Assembly: GCF_000422385.1 (NCBI RefSeq)
Contig: NZ_AULR01000017.1
Coordinates: forward strand, 1-64,000
Source: Microbacterium indicum DSM 19969
GTDB lineage: Bacteria > Actinomycetota > Actinomycetes > Actinomycetales > Microbacteriaceae
Length of the DNA: 64,000 bases
Direction of reading: 5' to 3'
Part shown: positions 17,873 through 27,668 of the stretch, piece by piece
Position numbering within the stretch: the first letter of the stretch is position 1
Layout of the letters: the number at the start of each line of letters is the position of its first letter
Notes under the pieces: generated by a model
The model's input: the letters and a program-made list of their open reading frames with translations, nothing else
What the model was told of the DNA's origin: nothing
Databases searched by the model: none
Translations under genes and position numbers: made by a program

Positions 17873-18777
17873 CCGCCCGCACCGCCTCGGTGCGCGTCCC
17901 GGCGACGAGCGCCAACCTCGGCCCCGGCTTCGACACGCTGGGCCTCGCGCTCAGCGTCTACGACGAGGTCGACGTGACGGCGCTCCCCGCGGGCGAGCTC
18001 GAGATCGAGGTCACGGGAACGGGATCCGCCGAGATCCCGCGCGACGAGTCGCACCTCATCGCGCGCACCATCCGCTACTGCTTCGAGGCCGTCGGGCGCA
18101 CGGCGCCCGGCCTGCGCATCGTCGCCCGCAACGGTATCCCGCACGGCAAGGGCCTCGGCTCCTCCGGTGCGGCGGTCGCGGCAGGCGTGCTCGCGGCGAA
18201 GGGCCTGCTCGCGGGCGACGCCGAGCTGACCGACACCGATCTCCTGCGCCTCGCGACCGAGCTCGAGGGCCACCCCGACAACGTCGCCCCCGCGCTCTTC
18301 GGCGGCCTGACGATCGCCTGGACCGAGAACGGCGCCCCGCGACACAAGAAGCTCCTCGTGCACCGCGGCGTCGCGCCCCTCGTCTTCGTGCCCGACCGCA
18401 CGATGTCGACCTCGACGGCGCGCAGCGTGCTCGACGCCGAGGTCTCGCGCGAGGACGCCGTGTTCAACGTCTCGCGCTCGGCCCTGCTCATCGCGGCGCT
18501 GACGCAGAGCCCCGACCTCCTGCTCTCGGCGACCGAGGACAAGCTCCATCAGGAGCGTCGCGGCGCCCAGATGCCCGAGACCTTCGCCCTCGTCGGGGCG
18601 CTCCGCGAGCGGGGTTTCGCGGCCGTCGTCTCGGGCGCGGGGCCCAGCGTCCTCGTGCTCGCCGACGGCCCCGGGGCGCGCCTCGAGGCCGCCCGCGTCG
18701 CCGAGGAGGCCGCCGGATCCTGGCAGCCGCTCATGCTCGCCGTCGACTTCCTCGGCGGAACCGTCAAGCTCACGTGA
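17869..18777 (+). CDS. thrB: Homoserine kinase
   Basis: A 302-residue GHMP-family kinase phosphorylating homoserine. The start is GTG 17869 in a GTGA overlap with hom; any longer upstream frame would lie inside hom. The N-terminal VRVPATSANLGPGFDTLGLAL and the ATP-binding PHGKGLGSSGAAVAAG (near 91-106) are diagnostic, with GAGPSVLVLAD as motif 3. Third gene of the threonine operon. Confidence 0.95.
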   Translation: MTARTASVRVPATSANLGPGFDTLGLALSVYDEVDVTALPAGELEIEVTGTGSAEIPRDESHLIARTIRYCFEAVGRTAPGLRIVARNGIPHGKGLGSSGAAVAAGVLAAKGLLAGDAELTDTDLLRLATELEGHPDNVAPALFGGLTIAWTENGAPRHKKLLVHRGVAPLVFVPDRTMSTSTARSVLDAEVSREDAVFNVSRSALLIAALTQSPDLLLSATEDKLHQERRGAQMPETFALVGALRERGFAAVVSGAGPSVLVLADGPGARLEAARVAEEAAGSWQPLMLAVDFLGGTVKLT

Positions 18778-18785
18778 GGAATCCC

Positions 18786-20189
18786 ATGCAGTACGTCTCG
18801 ACGCGCGGCCAGGCCGCGCCGATGTCCTACAGCGACGCGCTCCTCGAGGGGCTCGCGACCGACGGCGGCCTCGCGGTGCCGGTGGAGATGCCCGAGGCCT
18901 CGGGCGAGCAGCTCGAGGCGTGGCGCGACCTCACCTACCCCGAGCTCGCGGCCGAGGTCCTGGGCCTGTTCGCGACCGACATCCCGAGGGACGACCTCGC
19001 GCGCATGACGGCCGCCGCGTATGCGGGCTTCCCCGAGGGCGTCGTGCCGGTGCGCGAGATCGAGGACGGCCTGTCGCTCGTGGGGCTGAGCGAAGGGCCG
19101 ACCCTCGCGTTCAAGGACATGGCGATGCAGTTCCTCGGGCAGGTGCTCGAGTACGCGCTCGAGGAGCGCGGCTGGGTCCAGAACATCCTCGGCGCGACGT
19201 CGGGCGACACCGGATCCGCGGCCGAGCACGCGCTGCGGGGCAAGGAGCGCGTCGCGGTCTTCATGCTCTCGCCGCAGGGCCGCATGAGCGACTTCCAGCG
19301 CGCGCAGATGTTCTCGCTCGACGACGCGAACGTGCACAACATCGCGGTCGCGGGCGTCTTCGACGACTGCCAGAACCTCGTCAAGGAGCTCGCGGGCGAC
19401 ATCGACTTCAAGCGCGCGCAGCACATCGGCGCCGTCAACTCGATCAACCTCGCCCGCATCACGGCGCAGGTCGTCTACTACTTCTGGGCGTGGCTGCGCG
19501 CGACCGACGCGGGCGGCTGGACCGAGGTGTCGTTCGCGGTGCCGACGGGCAACTTCGGCAACATCCTCTCGGGCCTCTACGCCAAGCTCATGGGCCTTCC
19601 CGTGCGCCGCCTCGTGGTCGCGACGAACGAGAACGACGTGCTCGACGAGTTCTTCCGCACGGGCGTCTACCGGCCCCGCGGTTCGGCCGAGACGCTCGCG
19701 ACGTCGAGCCCCTCGATGGACATCTCCAAGGCGTCGAACCTCGAGCGCTTCGTCTACGAGCTCGTGGGCCGCGATCCCGAGCGGCTCGCGGCGCTGTGGG
19801 CCGAGCTGGGGGAGAGCGGATCCTTCGACCTGTCGGCCGAGCAGCCGCGCTTCGCGGCCGAGTTCGGCTTCGTGAGCGCATCGTCGACGCACGCCGACCG
19901 CCTCGCGACGATCCGATCGGTGCACGAGGCGACCGGCGAGATCATCGACCCGCACACCGCCGACGGCGTCAAGGGCGCCCGAGCGAACCTCGAGCCCGGC
20001 GTCCCGATGCTCTCGCTCGAGACGGCGAAGCCCGAGAAGTTCGCCGACACGATCCGCGAGGCGATCGGCGTCGAGCTCGACTGCCCGGAGGACGTCGCCG
20101 CGATGCTCGCCGCCCCGCAGCGCGTGACCGAGATGGCGGACGACGCGGACACGCTCCGCGCCTTCCTCGAGGAGAACGCCCTGCACTGA
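18786..20189 (+). CDS. thrC: Threonine synthase
   Basis: A 467-residue PLP enzyme converting O-phosphohomoserine to threonine. ATG 18786 is preferred because GAGGA lies 6-10 nt upstream; an in-frame GTG at 18774 overlaps the thrB stop. The PLP Lys is in TLAFKDMAMQFLG. ATSGDTGSAAEHAL and the PTGNFGNILSGLYAK phosphate-binding region follow. This is the long fold type II enzyme with an N-terminal extension (YVSTRGQAAPMSYSDALLEG). Last gene of the operon. Confidence 0.95.
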   Translation: MQYVSTRGQAAPMSYSDALLEGLATDGGLAVPVEMPEASGEQLEAWRDLTYPELAAEVLGLFATDIPRDDLARMTAAAYAGFPEGVVPVREIEDGLSLVGLSEGPTLAFKDMAMQFLGQVLEYALEERGWVQNILGATSGDTGSAAEHALRGKERVAVFMLSPQGRMSDFQRAQMFSLDDANVHNIAVAGVFDDCQNLVKELAGDIDFKRAQHIGAVNSINLARITAQVVYYFWAWLRATDAGGWTEVSFAVPTGNFGNILSGLYAKLMGLPVRRLVVATNENDVLDEFFRTGVYRPRGSAETLATSSPSMDISKASNLERFVYELVGRDPERLAALWAELGESGSFDLSAEQPRFAAEFGFVSASSTHADRLATIRSVHEATGEIIDPHTADGVKGARANLEPGVPMLSLETAKPEKFADTIREAIGVELDCPEDVAAMLAAPQRVTEMADDADTLRAFLEENALH

Positions 20190-20409
20190 CGGCGGTGTTA
20201 GGGTTGGTGGCATCAGCGGAGGGTGCCACGTCGCACGAACTCTGAACCTCCGTCGCAAATCTGCGAAGCCCCGCACGGATCCCCGACGGTCCCACGAGAG
20301 CAGCTCGCTCCCGCGGTGCAACCGGGAATCGTCGCGCGCTCAGCGCGCACAGCAAGTCTTCCGTCGTGCGGATCGGCTCTGACGCACCCGAATGACACAA
20401 GGAGAACTC
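20190..20409 (+). promoter_or_regulatory. rho promoter and long 5' leader
   Basis: TAGGGT near 20199-20204 is a plausible -10, giving a leader of about 200 nt. Close to the predicted 5' end, GTGGCA and TGCCAC (about 20208-20230) can form a 6-bp stem. The rest is C-rich with few strong hairpins, which suits Rho loading and autoregulation by premature termination, as known for rho leaders elsewhere. Rho control of this leader is inference. Confidence 0.4.
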
Positions 20410-22464
20410 GTGGATTCGACCACCGAGACCACGGCAGCCGACCAGGCCGCCGCAGACCAGGCCGCGATCAACGCGGCGCTCGACGCCGCCGAGCGGGCCT
20501 CGAAGCCCGCGCGCCGTCGCGCCCCCCGCCGGGCGACGTCCGCCACCGCGGCCGCGCAGTCCGCCGAGACCGCGGCTCCCGCCGCCGAGGCGCCGGCCGA
20601 GCCCGCCGCCGACGCGCAGGTCGCCGAGGCGCCCGCCGAGGAGGCCCCCAAGAAGCCCGTGCGCAAGCGTCGCACGAAGGCTCAGATCGAGGCCGATCGC
20701 GCCGCCGAGGCCGCCGCGAAGGCCGAGGCCGAGGGCGAAGCCGCCCCCGAGGCGCCCGCCGCCGAGCCCGTCGCCGAGAAGCCCGTGCGCCGCCGCCGGA
20801 CGAAGGCTCAGATCGAGGCCGACCGCGCCGCCGAGGCCGCCGCGAAGGCCGACGCCGAGGTCGTCGCCGAGGAGGCTCCCGCCGAGGAGAAGACGCCCGT
20901 GGAGGAGGCACCCGCCGAGGAAGCCCCCGCCGCCGAGGTCGCGCCCGAGCCCGCCGCCGACGAGAAGCCGGCCGACGAGAAGTCCGCCGAGGAGACGCCG
21001 GCCGACGAGAAGCCCGCCACCGAGGCCTCCGATGCCGAGGGCGAGCAGCCCGAGCAGCAGGAGGGCACGGGCCGCGGCCGCAGCCGCCGTTCGCGCAACC
21101 GCCGGAAGAAGAACGGCGGCGACGAGCAGCAGGGCGAGCAGAGCGATGAGCAGCAGGGCGCGTCGCAGCAGCAGAACCCGGGCGGCCAGAAGCAGCAGCC
21201 CAAGCAGCAGCAGAACCAGAACCAGGGCCAGCAGAACGCGGGCGGCCGGAACAAGGGCCGCCGCGGCGGCCGCCAGGACGAGTTCGAGCCCGAGATCGGC
21301 GAGGACGACGTCCTGATCCCGATCGCCGGAATCCTCGACGTCCTCGACAACTACGCGTTCGTCCGCACGACGGGCTACCTGCCCGGCACGCAGGACGTCT
21401 ACGTCTCGCTCGGCCAGGTCAAGAAGTACAACCTGCGCAAGGGCGACGCGGTCGTCGGCGCCATCAAGCAGCCCCGCGAGGGCGAGCAGCACGGCCGCCA
21501 GAAGTACAACGCTCTCGTCAAGGTCGACTCGGTCAACGGCCTCTCGGTCGACGACGCCGCGAAGCGCGTCGACTTCGCCGACCTCACGCCGCTCTACCCG
21601 CAGGACCGCCTGCGGCTCGAGACGAGCGCCGAGAAGACGACGCAGCGCATCATCGACCTCGTGGCGCCGATCGGCAAGGGCCAGCGCGGCCTCATCGTCG
21701 CGCCCCCCAAGGCCGGCAAGACGATCGTCCTGCAGCAGATCGCGAACGCGATCGCGCAGAACAACCCCGAGGCGCACCTCATGGTGGTCCTCGTCGACGA
21801 GCGCCCCGAAGAGGTCACCGACATGCAGCGCTCGGTCAAGGGCGAGGTCGTCGCGTCGACCTTCGACCGTCCCGCCGAGGATCACACGACGGTCGCCGAG
21901 CTCGCGATCGAGCGCGCCAAGCGCCTCGTCGAGCTGGGCCGCGACGTCGTCGTGCTGCTCGACTCGATCACCCGCCTCGGCCGCGCCTACAACGTGTCGG
22001 CCCCGACGTCGGGACGCGTCCTCTCGGGCGGCGTCGACGCCGCCGCGCTCTACCCGCCGAAGAAGTTCTTCGGCGCCGCGCGCAACATCGAGAACGGCGG
22101 ATCCCTCACGATCCTCGCGACCGCGCTCGTCGAGACCGGATCCAAGATGGACGAGGTCATCTTCGAGGAGTTCAAGGGCACCGGCAACATGGAGCTGCGC
22201 CTCTCGCGCCAGCTCGCCGACAAGCGGATCTTCCCGGCCGTGGACGTCAACGCGTCGTCGACGCGCCGCGAGGAGATGCTGCTCTCGCCCGACGAGGTCA
22301 AGATCACGTGGAAGCTGCGCCGCGCCCTCGCCGGCATGGATCAGCAGCACGCCCTCGCGGTCATCCTCGAGAAGCTCAAGGAGACCGGTTCCAACACCGA
22401 GTTCCTCGTGCAGATGCAGAAGTCGATGCCGACCGGGCGCGGTGACGACACCGAGATCCGCTGA
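20410..22464 (+). CDS. rho: Transcription termination factor Rho
   Basis: A 684-residue hexameric RNA helicase ending Rho-dependent transcription. GTG 20410 follows AAGGAGAA; an upstream in-frame ATG at 20392 includes the ribosome binding site and is unlikely. Residues 1-270 are an actinobacterial insertion, first Ala/Glu-rich with two [24 protein letters not shown] repeats, then Arg/Gln/Asn-rich. The RNA-binding fold follows ([19 protein letters not shown]). The ATPase has Walker [23 protein letters not shown] and [13 protein letters not shown], with the Q-loop/R-loop region near the C-terminus. prfA follows after 18 bp. Confidence 0.96.
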   Translation: MDSTTETTAADQAAADQAAINAALDAAERASKPARRRAPRRATSATAAAQSAETAAPAAEAPAEPAADAQVAEAPAEEAPKKPVRKRRTKAQIEADRAAEAAAKAEAEGEAAPEAPAAEPVAEKPVRRRRTKAQIEADRAAEAAAKADAEVVAEEAPAEEKTPVEEAPAEEAPAAEVAPEPAADEKPADEKSAEETPADEKPATEASDAEGEQPEQQEGTGRGRSRRSRNRRKKNGGDEQQGEQSDEQQGASQQQNPGGQKQQPKQQQNQNQGQQNAGGRNKGRRGGRQDEFEPEIGEDDVLIPIAGILDVLDNYAFVRTTGYLPGTQDVYVSLGQVKKYNLRKGDAVVGAIKQPREGEQHGRQKYNALVKVDSVNGLSVDDAAKRVDFADLTPLYPQDRLRLETSAEKTTQRIIDLVAPIGKGQRGLIVAPPKAGKTIVLQQIANAIAQNNPEAHLMVVLVDERPEEVTDMQRSVKGEVVASTFDRPAEDHTTVAELAIERAKRLVELGRDVVVLLDSITRLGRAYNVSAPTSGRVLSGGVDAAALYPPKKFFGAARNIENGGSLTILATALVETGSKMDEVIFEEFKGTGNMELRLSRQLADKRIFPAVDVNASSTRREEMLLSPDEVKITWKLRRALAGMDQQHALAVILEKLKETGSNTEFLVQMQKSMPTGRGDDTEIR

Positions 22465-22482
22465 CCCGGAGTCGCTGATTCC

Positions 22483-23556
22483 GTGTTCGAGTCCGTCCAG
22501 ACGCTGATCGACGAGCACCGCCGGGTCCAGGAGGAGCTCTCCGACCCGGCGGTGCACGCCGACGCCGTCCGCGCCAAGCGCGTCAACCGGCGCTACGCCG
22601 AGCTGTCGAAGATCGTCTCCGCCCACCAGCAGTGGACCCAGGCGGGCGACGATCTCGAGGCCGCCCGCGAGCTCGCGAAGGAGGACGACGCCTTCGCCGA
22701 CGAGATCCCGGGCCTCGAAGAGGGCCTCGCCGAGGCGCAGGAGAAGCTGCGCCGACTGCTCGTGCCGCGCGACCCCGACGACGCGCGCGACGTGATCATG
22801 GAGATCAAGGCGGGGGAGGGCGGCGCCGAGAGCGCCCTCTTCGCCGCCGACCTCCTGCGCATGTACTCGCAGTACGCCGCGTCGAAGGGGTGGAAGGTCG
22901 AGATGATCGAGTCCGACGACTCCGATCTCGGCGGCTTCAAGAACGTGCAGGTCGCGATCAAGGGATCCTCGAACGATCCCGCGCAGGGCGTCTGGGCGCA
23001 CCTCAAGTACGAGGGCGGCGTGCACCGCGTGCAGCGGGTTCCCGCGACCGAGTCGCAGGGGCGCATCCACACCTCGACGACGGGCGTCCTCGTCTTCCCC
23101 GAGGTCGACGCCCCCGAAGAGGTGCAGATCGACCCGAACGACCTGAAGATCGACGTCTACCGCTCGTCGGGCCCCGGCGGCCAGTCGGTCAACACGACCG
23201 ACTCCGCCGTCCGGATCACCCACGTGCCCACGGGGATCGTCGTGTCGATGCAGAACGAGAAGTCGCAGCTGCAGAACCGCGAGGCGGGCATGCGCGTCCT
23301 CCGCGCGCGCCTCCTCGCGCGCCAGCAGGAGGAGCTCGCGGCTCAGGCGGCCGACGCGCGACACAGCCAGATCCGGGGCATGGACCGATCCGAGCGGATC
23401 CGCACCTACAACTTCCCGGAGAACCGCATCGCCGACCACCGCACGGGCTTCAAGGCGTATAACCTCGACGCCGTCATGGACGGCGCGCTCGGCCCCGTGG
23501 TCGACTCGTGCATCGAGGCCGACGAGGCCGAGCACCTCGCCGCCATCGGCGACTGA
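22483..23556 (+). CDS. prfA: Peptide chain release factor 1
   Basis: A 357-residue class I release factor reading UAA and UAG. The stop-codon recognition region includes [15 protein letters not shown], the RF1-type sequence. The catalytic GGQ is in [17 protein letters not shown] near 233. The C-terminal [16 protein letters not shown] is conserved. It starts at GTG 22483. prmC, which methylates the GGQ glutamine, usually follows; here it lies 3.2 kb downstream beyond an amidase and cysE-cysK. Confidence 0.96.
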   Translation: MFESVQTLIDEHRRVQEELSDPAVHADAVRAKRVNRRYAELSKIVSAHQQWTQAGDDLEAARELAKEDDAFADEIPGLEEGLAEAQEKLRRLLVPRDPDDARDVIMEIKAGEGGAESALFAADLLRMYSQYAASKGWKVEMIESDDSDLGGFKNVQVAIKGSSNDPAQGVWAHLKYEGGVHRVQRVPATESQGRIHTSTTGVLVFPEVDAPEEVQIDPNDLKIDVYRSSGPGGQSVNTTDSAVRITHVPTGIVVSMQNEKSQLQNREAGMRVLRARLLARQQEELAAQAADARHSQIRGMDRSERIRTYNFPENRIADHRTGFKAYNLDAVMDGALGPVVDSCIEADEAEHLAAIGD

Positions 23557-23563
23557 CCGCCGA

Positions 23564-23623
23564 AGGACATCTTCCTGCCTGAAGGACATCGAATTCGATG
23601 TCCTCTGGGCAGGAAGATGTCCT
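23564..23623. repeat. 60-bp nested palindrome after prfA
   Basis: Outer arms AGGACATCTTCCTGCC (23564-23579) and its exact reverse complement (23608-23623) surround a perfect 22-bp palindrome (23583-23604) centred on GAATTC. The symmetry axis is the same for both, and only the 3-bp joints (TGA/CTG) do not pair. AGGACATC also repeats directly in the left half (23564 and 23583). It may serve as the prfA terminator, but there is no U tract and the composition is less GC-rich than other terminators here. Confidence 0.85.
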
Positions 23624-23651
23624 CGCGAGCGGGGCACGGCAGGATAGGGGC

Positions 23652-25001
23652 ATGGGCGATCTGCGGGATCTCGTCGGGCGGCTGCAGGACCGGGAGACCA
23701 CACCCCTCCAGGAGGTCGAGCGGGCACTCCACGCGATCGGGGACGACGAACTCGGCGCCTTCGCCCACGTCGACGCCGAGGGGGCGCGCGAGCGGGCCGC
23801 GGCGCTGGGGGATCCGCAGGACCTCCCGCTCTGGGGCGTTCCGCTCGCCGACAAGGACCTGACGGCGCGCGCGGGCATGCCGACGCGGTACGGATCGCGC
23901 GCCTTCGCCGGGTTCGTCCCGGCGGAGTCGGATCCCTACGCCGCGGCCCTCGACGCCCTCGGATCCGTGTCGATCGGCAAGACGGCGACGCCCGAGTTCG
24001 GCCTCACGGGCTACACCGAGACGCTGATCGGCCCTCCCGCGCGCAACCCGTGGGATCCCGAGACGGGCGCGGGCGGATCCAGCGGGGGCGCGGCCGTCGC
24101 CGTGCAGCAGGGCGTCCTCGCCGCGGCCCCGGCGTCGGACGGCGGGGGATCCACCCGGATCCCCGCGGCCACGGTCGGCGTCGTGGGGCTCAAGCCCTCG
24201 CGCGGCCGGCTGCCGTTCGCGAACGGCCTCGACTCGCCCGGCGGGCTGTCGGTCGCGGGCGTCATCACCCGAGCGGTCGACGACGCCGCGTACCTCCTCG
24301 ACGCGCTCGTCTCCTCGGCTCCGCGCGTGCACGCGACCCGGGCGCCAGGCCGGGGCCGCTTCCTCGACGCCCTGGGTCGGGATCCGGGCCGCCTCCGCAT
24401 CGGCGCGACGACCGTCTCGCCGTGGGACGGGTGGACCGACACGACCCTCGACCCCGGCGCCCGGGACGCGTACGAACGGGCGATCGACGCGCTGACCGCG
24501 GCCGGACACGACGTCGTCGACGCCGACTGGCACCCCGAGGGATACCCCGAGATGTTCACGACGATCTGGCGCGCCTCGGCCGCGAACCTGCCCGTCGCCG
24601 ACGCGGACCTGGATCGCCGGACCGAGCCGATCACGGCGTTCATGGCGCGCGAGGGGCGCGCGATGCCGGCGCAGCGGGTGCTCGCGGGCCTGCAGGCGGC
24701 GACGGCGTTCGAGCGCCGGACGATCGCGGCGTTCGCGCCCTTCGACGCCGTCCTGACCCCCGCTCTCGCGATGGCGCCCCAGAAGATCGGCTGGTTCGCC
24801 GAGACGGGCGATCCCGAGGAGAACTTCGCGCGCCAGTGCGGCTACGCGCCGCACACGAGCTTCGTCAACGTCTCGGGGCTCCCGGCGATCACGGTCCCGC
24901 TGCCCGACGGATCCGGAGCCCGCCCCTGGAGCGTCCAGCTGGTGGGCCGCCCCGGCGGCGAGGCGGCCATCCTGCGGCTGGCGAGGCATGTCGGACCCTG
25001 A
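23652..25001 (+). CDS. Amidase-signature family hydrolase
   Basis: A 449-residue Ser-Ser-Lys amidase. The catalytic Lys is in GVPLADKDLTARAG, the cis-Ser is in TGAGGSSGGAAVAV, and the nucleophile Ser is in DGGGSTRIPAATVG. The C-terminal part includes TPALAMAPQKIGW and FVNVSGLPAITVPLP. It is cytoplasmic, with no signal peptide. It is shorter than and unlike GatA and has no GatB/C neighbours, so it probably acts on small amides. ATG 23652 is chosen because the frame upstream lies in the palindrome. Confidence 0.88.
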   Translation: MGDLRDLVGRLQDRETTPLQEVERALHAIGDDELGAFAHVDAEGARERAAALGDPQDLPLWGVPLADKDLTARAGMPTRYGSRAFAGFVPAESDPYAAALDALGSVSIGKTATPEFGLTGYTETLIGPPARNPWDPETGAGGSSGGAAVAVQQGVLAAAPASDGGGSTRIPAATVGVVGLKPSRGRLPFANGLDSPGGLSVAGVITRAVDDAAYLLDALVSSAPRVHATRAPGRGRFLDALGRDPGRLRIGATTVSPWDGWTDTTLDPGARDAYERAIDALTAAGHDVVDADWHPEGYPEMFTTIWRASAANLPVADADLDRRTEPITAFMAREGRAMPAQRVLAGLQAATAFERRTIAAFAPFDAVLTPALAMAPQKIGWFAETGDPEENFARQCGYAPHTSFVNVSGLPAITVPLPDGSGARPWSVQLVGRPGGEAAILRLARHVGP

Positions 25002-25007
25002 CCGCGA

Positions 25008-25029
25008 GCGACGGTGCACGAACCGTCGC
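25008..25029. terminator. Bidirectional hairpin between amidase and cysE
   Basis: GCGACGGT (25008-25015) pairs with ACCGTCGC (25022-25029) around a 6-nt loop. It lies 7 nt after the amidase stop and can serve the convergent cysE transcript. No U tract. Confidence 0.55.
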
Positions 25030-25109
25030 CGAACGCGTGCCGTCGAACACGTTTTCGCACGCGAAGACCGTCGACCTGGCGGTGCGATCCAACGCCGGTT
25101 GAGGCTTCC

Positions 25110-25676
25110 TCAGATCTGGAAGTCGGGGGCCTGCAGCAGCAGGGCCTTGCGGTCGTCGTCGGGGGTGTAGGGGCGGATCTTCGCGGGCACGCCGAGCAGG
25201 ACGGAGCGCGGGGGAGCGTCACGCGTCACGACCGCGTTGGCGCCGACCGTCGAGTGCGCCCCGATCGTCACGGGGCCGAGCACCTTCGCGCCCGCGCCGA
25301 CCGCGACGCCGTCGCCGATCGTGGGGTGGCGCTTGCCGTGCGACAGCGACCGGCCGCCGAGCGTGACCTGGTGGTAGAGCATGACGTCGTCGCCGATCTC
25401 GGCCGTCTCTCCGATCACGACGCCCATGCCGTGGTCGATGAAGAATCGGCGCCCGATCGTCGCGCCGGGGTGGATCTCGATGCCCGTCATCCAGCGCGAG
25501 ATCTGCGAGCCCGCGCGGGCGGCGAAGCGCGCGCCGCGGAGCCACAGCCAGTGGTTGACGCGATGGGCCCAGATGGCGTGCAGGCCCGGATAGAGGAGCG
25601 CGATCTCGACGAAGCCGCGCGCCGCGGGATCCCGGCGGCGCGCGGCTTCGACGTCCTCGCGGACATGGAGAGGCAT
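25110..25676 (-). CDS. cysE: Serine O-acetyltransferase
   Basis: A 188-residue, short EpsC-type enzyme making O-acetylserine from serine and acetyl-CoA. A short helical N-terminus is followed by a left-handed beta helix ([40 protein letters not shown]). The catalytic His and Asp are in [13 protein letters not shown]. The C-terminus ends in PDFQI; a terminal Ile is what docks into the CysK active site in the cysteine synthase complex. It lies 21 bp after cysK. AATCTA at 25685-25690 reads TAGATT on the minus strand 8-9 nt before the ATG, so it may also have its own promoter. Confidence 0.95.
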   Translation of the reverse strand: MPLHVREDVEAARRRDPAARGFVEIALLYPGLHAIWAHRVNHWLWLRGARFAARAGSQISRWMTGIEIHPGATIGRRFFIDHGMGVVIGETAEIGDDVMLYHQVTLGGRSLSHGKRHPTIGDGVAVGAGAKVLGPVTIGAHSTVGANAVVTRDAPPRSVLLGVPAKIRPYTPDDDRKALLLQAPDFQI

Positions 25677-25697
25677 AGACCTACGAATCTAGACCCG

Positions 25698-26636
25698 TCA
25701 GTCGTCGAGGAGGTGCTCCCAGAGGGCCGTCGAGATGTAGCGCTCGCCCGTGTCGGGGATCACGACGACGATCTTCTTGCCGGCGTTCTCGGGGCGCGCG
25801 GCGACCTGCAGGGCGGCCCACACGGCGGCGCCCGACGAGATGCCGGCGAGGATGCCGTCCTTCGCCGCGAGGTCGCGGGCCGTCGCGATCGCGTCGTCGA
25901 GCGCGACGTCGACGACCTCGTCGATGACCGACTGGTCGAGGATCTCGGGGAGGAAGTTCGCGCCGAGGCCCTGGATCTTGTGGGGGCCCGCCTTGCCCTC
26001 GGTCAGGAGGGGCGAGTCGGCCGGCTCGACGGCGACGACCTTCACGCCCGGGACCTTCTCCTTGAGCGCCTGGCCGACGCCCGTGATGGTGCCGCCCGTG
26101 CCGATTCCCGCGACGAAGATGTCGACCTCGCCGTCGGTGTCGGCGATGATCTCCTCGGCGGTCGTGGTGCGGTGGATGTCGACGTTCGCCTGGTTCTCGA
26201 ACTGGCGGGCGAGGACGGCGCCGGGGGTCTCGGCGACGATGCGCTTGGCCTCCTCGACGGCGCCGTTCATGCCCTTCGCGGGCTCGGTGAGGACGAGCTC
26301 GGCGCCGAGCGCGCGCAGCAGGACGCGGCGCTCCTTCGACATCGAGGCGGGCATCGTGAGGATGACCTTGTAGCCGCGCGCCGCGCCCACGAGGGCGAGC
26401 GCGATGCCCGTGTTGCCCGAGGTCCCCTCGACGATCGTGCCGCCGGCGGGGAGCTCGCCCGACTTCTCCGCCGCGTCGACGATCGCGACGCCGAGGCGGT
26501 CCTTGACGCTCGAACCGGGGTTGAAGTACTCGAGCTTGCCGATGACCGTGGCGTCGACGCCCTCGGCGACGCGGTTGAGCTGGACGAGGGGGGTCTTGCC
26601 GAACGTGCTGGTGACGTCGGAGTGGATCGCGGACAT
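25698..26636 (-). CDS. cysK: Cysteine synthase A (O-acetylserine sulfhydrylase)
   Basis: A 312-residue PLP enzyme making cysteine from O-acetylserine and sulfide. The PLP Lys is in NPGSSVKDRLG (near residue 45). The substrate loop is EGTSGNTGIALA, and the phosphate-binding loop is GIGTGGTITG. The N-terminus VTSTFGKTPLVQLNRV is typical of CysK rather than cystathionine beta-synthase. GAAAGG precedes the ATG by 9 nt. TAGGCT on the minus strand (26699-26694) gives a leader of about 50 nt. First gene of a cysK-cysE operon. Confidence 0.96.
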   Translation of the reverse strand: MSAIHSDVTSTFGKTPLVQLNRVAEGVDATVIGKLEYFNPGSSVKDRLGVAIVDAAEKSGELPAGGTIVEGTSGNTGIALALVGAARGYKVILTMPASMSKERRVLLRALGAELVLTEPAKGMNGAVEEAKRIVAETPGAVLARQFENQANVDIHRTTTAEEIIADTDGEVDIFVAGIGTGGTITGVGQALKEKVPGVKVVAVEPADSPLLTEGKAGPHKIQGLGANFLPEILDQSVIDEVVDVALDDAIATARDLAAKDGILAGISSGAAVWAALQVAARPENAGKKIVVVIPDTGERYISTALWEHLLDD

Positions 26637-26693
26637 GGCGAGCCTTTCGTGAGGTCGGGTGCCCGCGGGCGTGCGCCGGCGGACTCGCGGCTC

Positions 26694-26751
26694 AGCCTAG
26701 GAGCGCGGGCCAGGGGCCCGCCAGGAATATGACGGTGCGTGTCAGTAGGCT
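26694..26751. promoter_or_regulatory. Divergent promoters for cysK and prmC
   Basis: AGCCTA at 26694-26699 reads TAGGCT toward cysK. TAGGCT at 26746-26751 points toward prmC with GTG 26760 8 nt later, suggesting a near-leaderless prmC mRNA. Between them GCGGGCC/GGCCCGC (26705-26721) forms a short palindrome. Confidence 0.5.
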
Positions 26752-26759
26752 CGGGTGTC

Positions 26760-27656
26760 GTGCCAGCATCCGTCTCCTTCCGCGACGCGCTGCGCGGCGC
26801 CTCCGACGTGCTCGCCCAGGCGGGCGTTCCGGATCCCCTCGTCGACGCCGAGCTGCTGCTCGCTCACACGCTCGGCCCCGACGTCTCGCGGGGCGAGGTG
26901 CAGTCGGGGGTCTTCCTCGGCACGGCGCTGAGCGCCGACCAGCACGCGGCCTTCCGCGCCGACGTCGCGCGCCGCGCCTCCCGCGAGCCGCTGCAGCACA
27001 TCACGGGCCTCGCCGCCTTCCGCCACCTGACGCTGCGCGTCGGCCCCGGCGTCTTCGTCCCGCGGCCCGAGACCGAGGTCGTCGCCCAGATCGCGGTCGA
27101 CGCGCTCGCGGCCGCGGCCGAGCCCGAGCCCGTCGCCGTCGACCTCGGAACGGGATCCGGCGCGATCGCGCTCGCGATGGCGACGGAGGTCCCGCACTCC
27201 CGCGTGCACGCCGTCGAGAAGTCGGACGACGCGATCGCCTGGACGCGGCGCAACGTCGCGCAGGTCGCGCCCCGGATCGACCTGCGCCACGGCGACCTCG
27301 CCGACGCCTTCCCCGACCTCGACGGGACCGTGGCGGTCGTGGCCTCGAACCCGCCTTACGTGCCGGACGACGCGATCCCGCGCGACGTCGAGGTCGCGAC
27401 CCACGACCCCGCGCTCGCGCTGTACGGCGGCCCGGACGGCCTCGACGTCGTGCGCGTGATCAGCCGCGTCGGCCTCCGCCTCGCACGGCCGGGCGGCACG
27501 ATCGTGCTCGAGCACGGCGAGTGGCAGGGCGCCCCGATCCGCGAGATCCTCGCCGCCGACGGGTGGCTCGGCGCGGCGACGCATCCCGACCTCACGATGC
27601 GCGATCGCGCGACGACGGCGGTGCGGCCTCAGCAGGATCCGAACCCCGCCTCCTAG
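26760..27656 (+). CDS. prmC: Peptide chain release factor N5-glutamine methyltransferase
   Basis: PrmC methylates the Gln of the GGQ motif in release factors with SAM. The start is GTG 26760 (VPASVSFRDALRGAS), 8 nt after TAGGCT; the frame upstream has no better signal. An N-terminal helical domain binds the release factor. The SAM-binding motif is VDLGTGSGAIALA, and the catalytic NPPY is in VVASNPPYVPDD. The 298-residue length is normal. Its stop codon TAG forms the first bases of the -10 for tsaC. Confidence 0.95.
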   Translation: MPASVSFRDALRGASDVLAQAGVPDPLVDAELLLAHTLGPDVSRGEVQSGVFLGTALSADQHAAFRADVARRASREPLQHITGLAAFRHLTLRVGPGVFVPRPETEVVAQIAVDALAAAAEPEPVAVDLGTGSGAIALAMATEVPHSRVHAVEKSDDAIAWTRRNVAQVAPRIDLRHGDLADAFPDLDGTVAVVASNPPYVPDDAIPRDVEVATHDPALALYGGPDGLDVVRVISRVGLRLARPGGTIVLEHGEWQGAPIREILAADGWLGAATHPDLTMRDRATTAVRPQQDPNPAS

Positions 27657-27659
27657 AAT
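27654..27659 (+). promoter_or_regulatory. -10 element (TAGAAT) upstream of tsaC
   Basis: TAGAAT begins with the prmC stop codon TAG and is followed by 9 nt and ATG 27669, giving a leader of at most 2-3 nt. Confidence 0.5.
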
Positions 27660-27668
27660 CGACCCGAC

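Noticed and set aside
23598..23651. An upstream start for the amidase
   Set aside because: The extra 18 codons lie within the palindrome and have no ribosome binding site or family similarity.
19969..23727. A 1252-codon minus-strand open frame over thrC, rho and prfA
   Set aside because: Composition artefact opposite real genes; the Leu/Gly-rich middle is the reverse of the rho Ala/Glu repeats.
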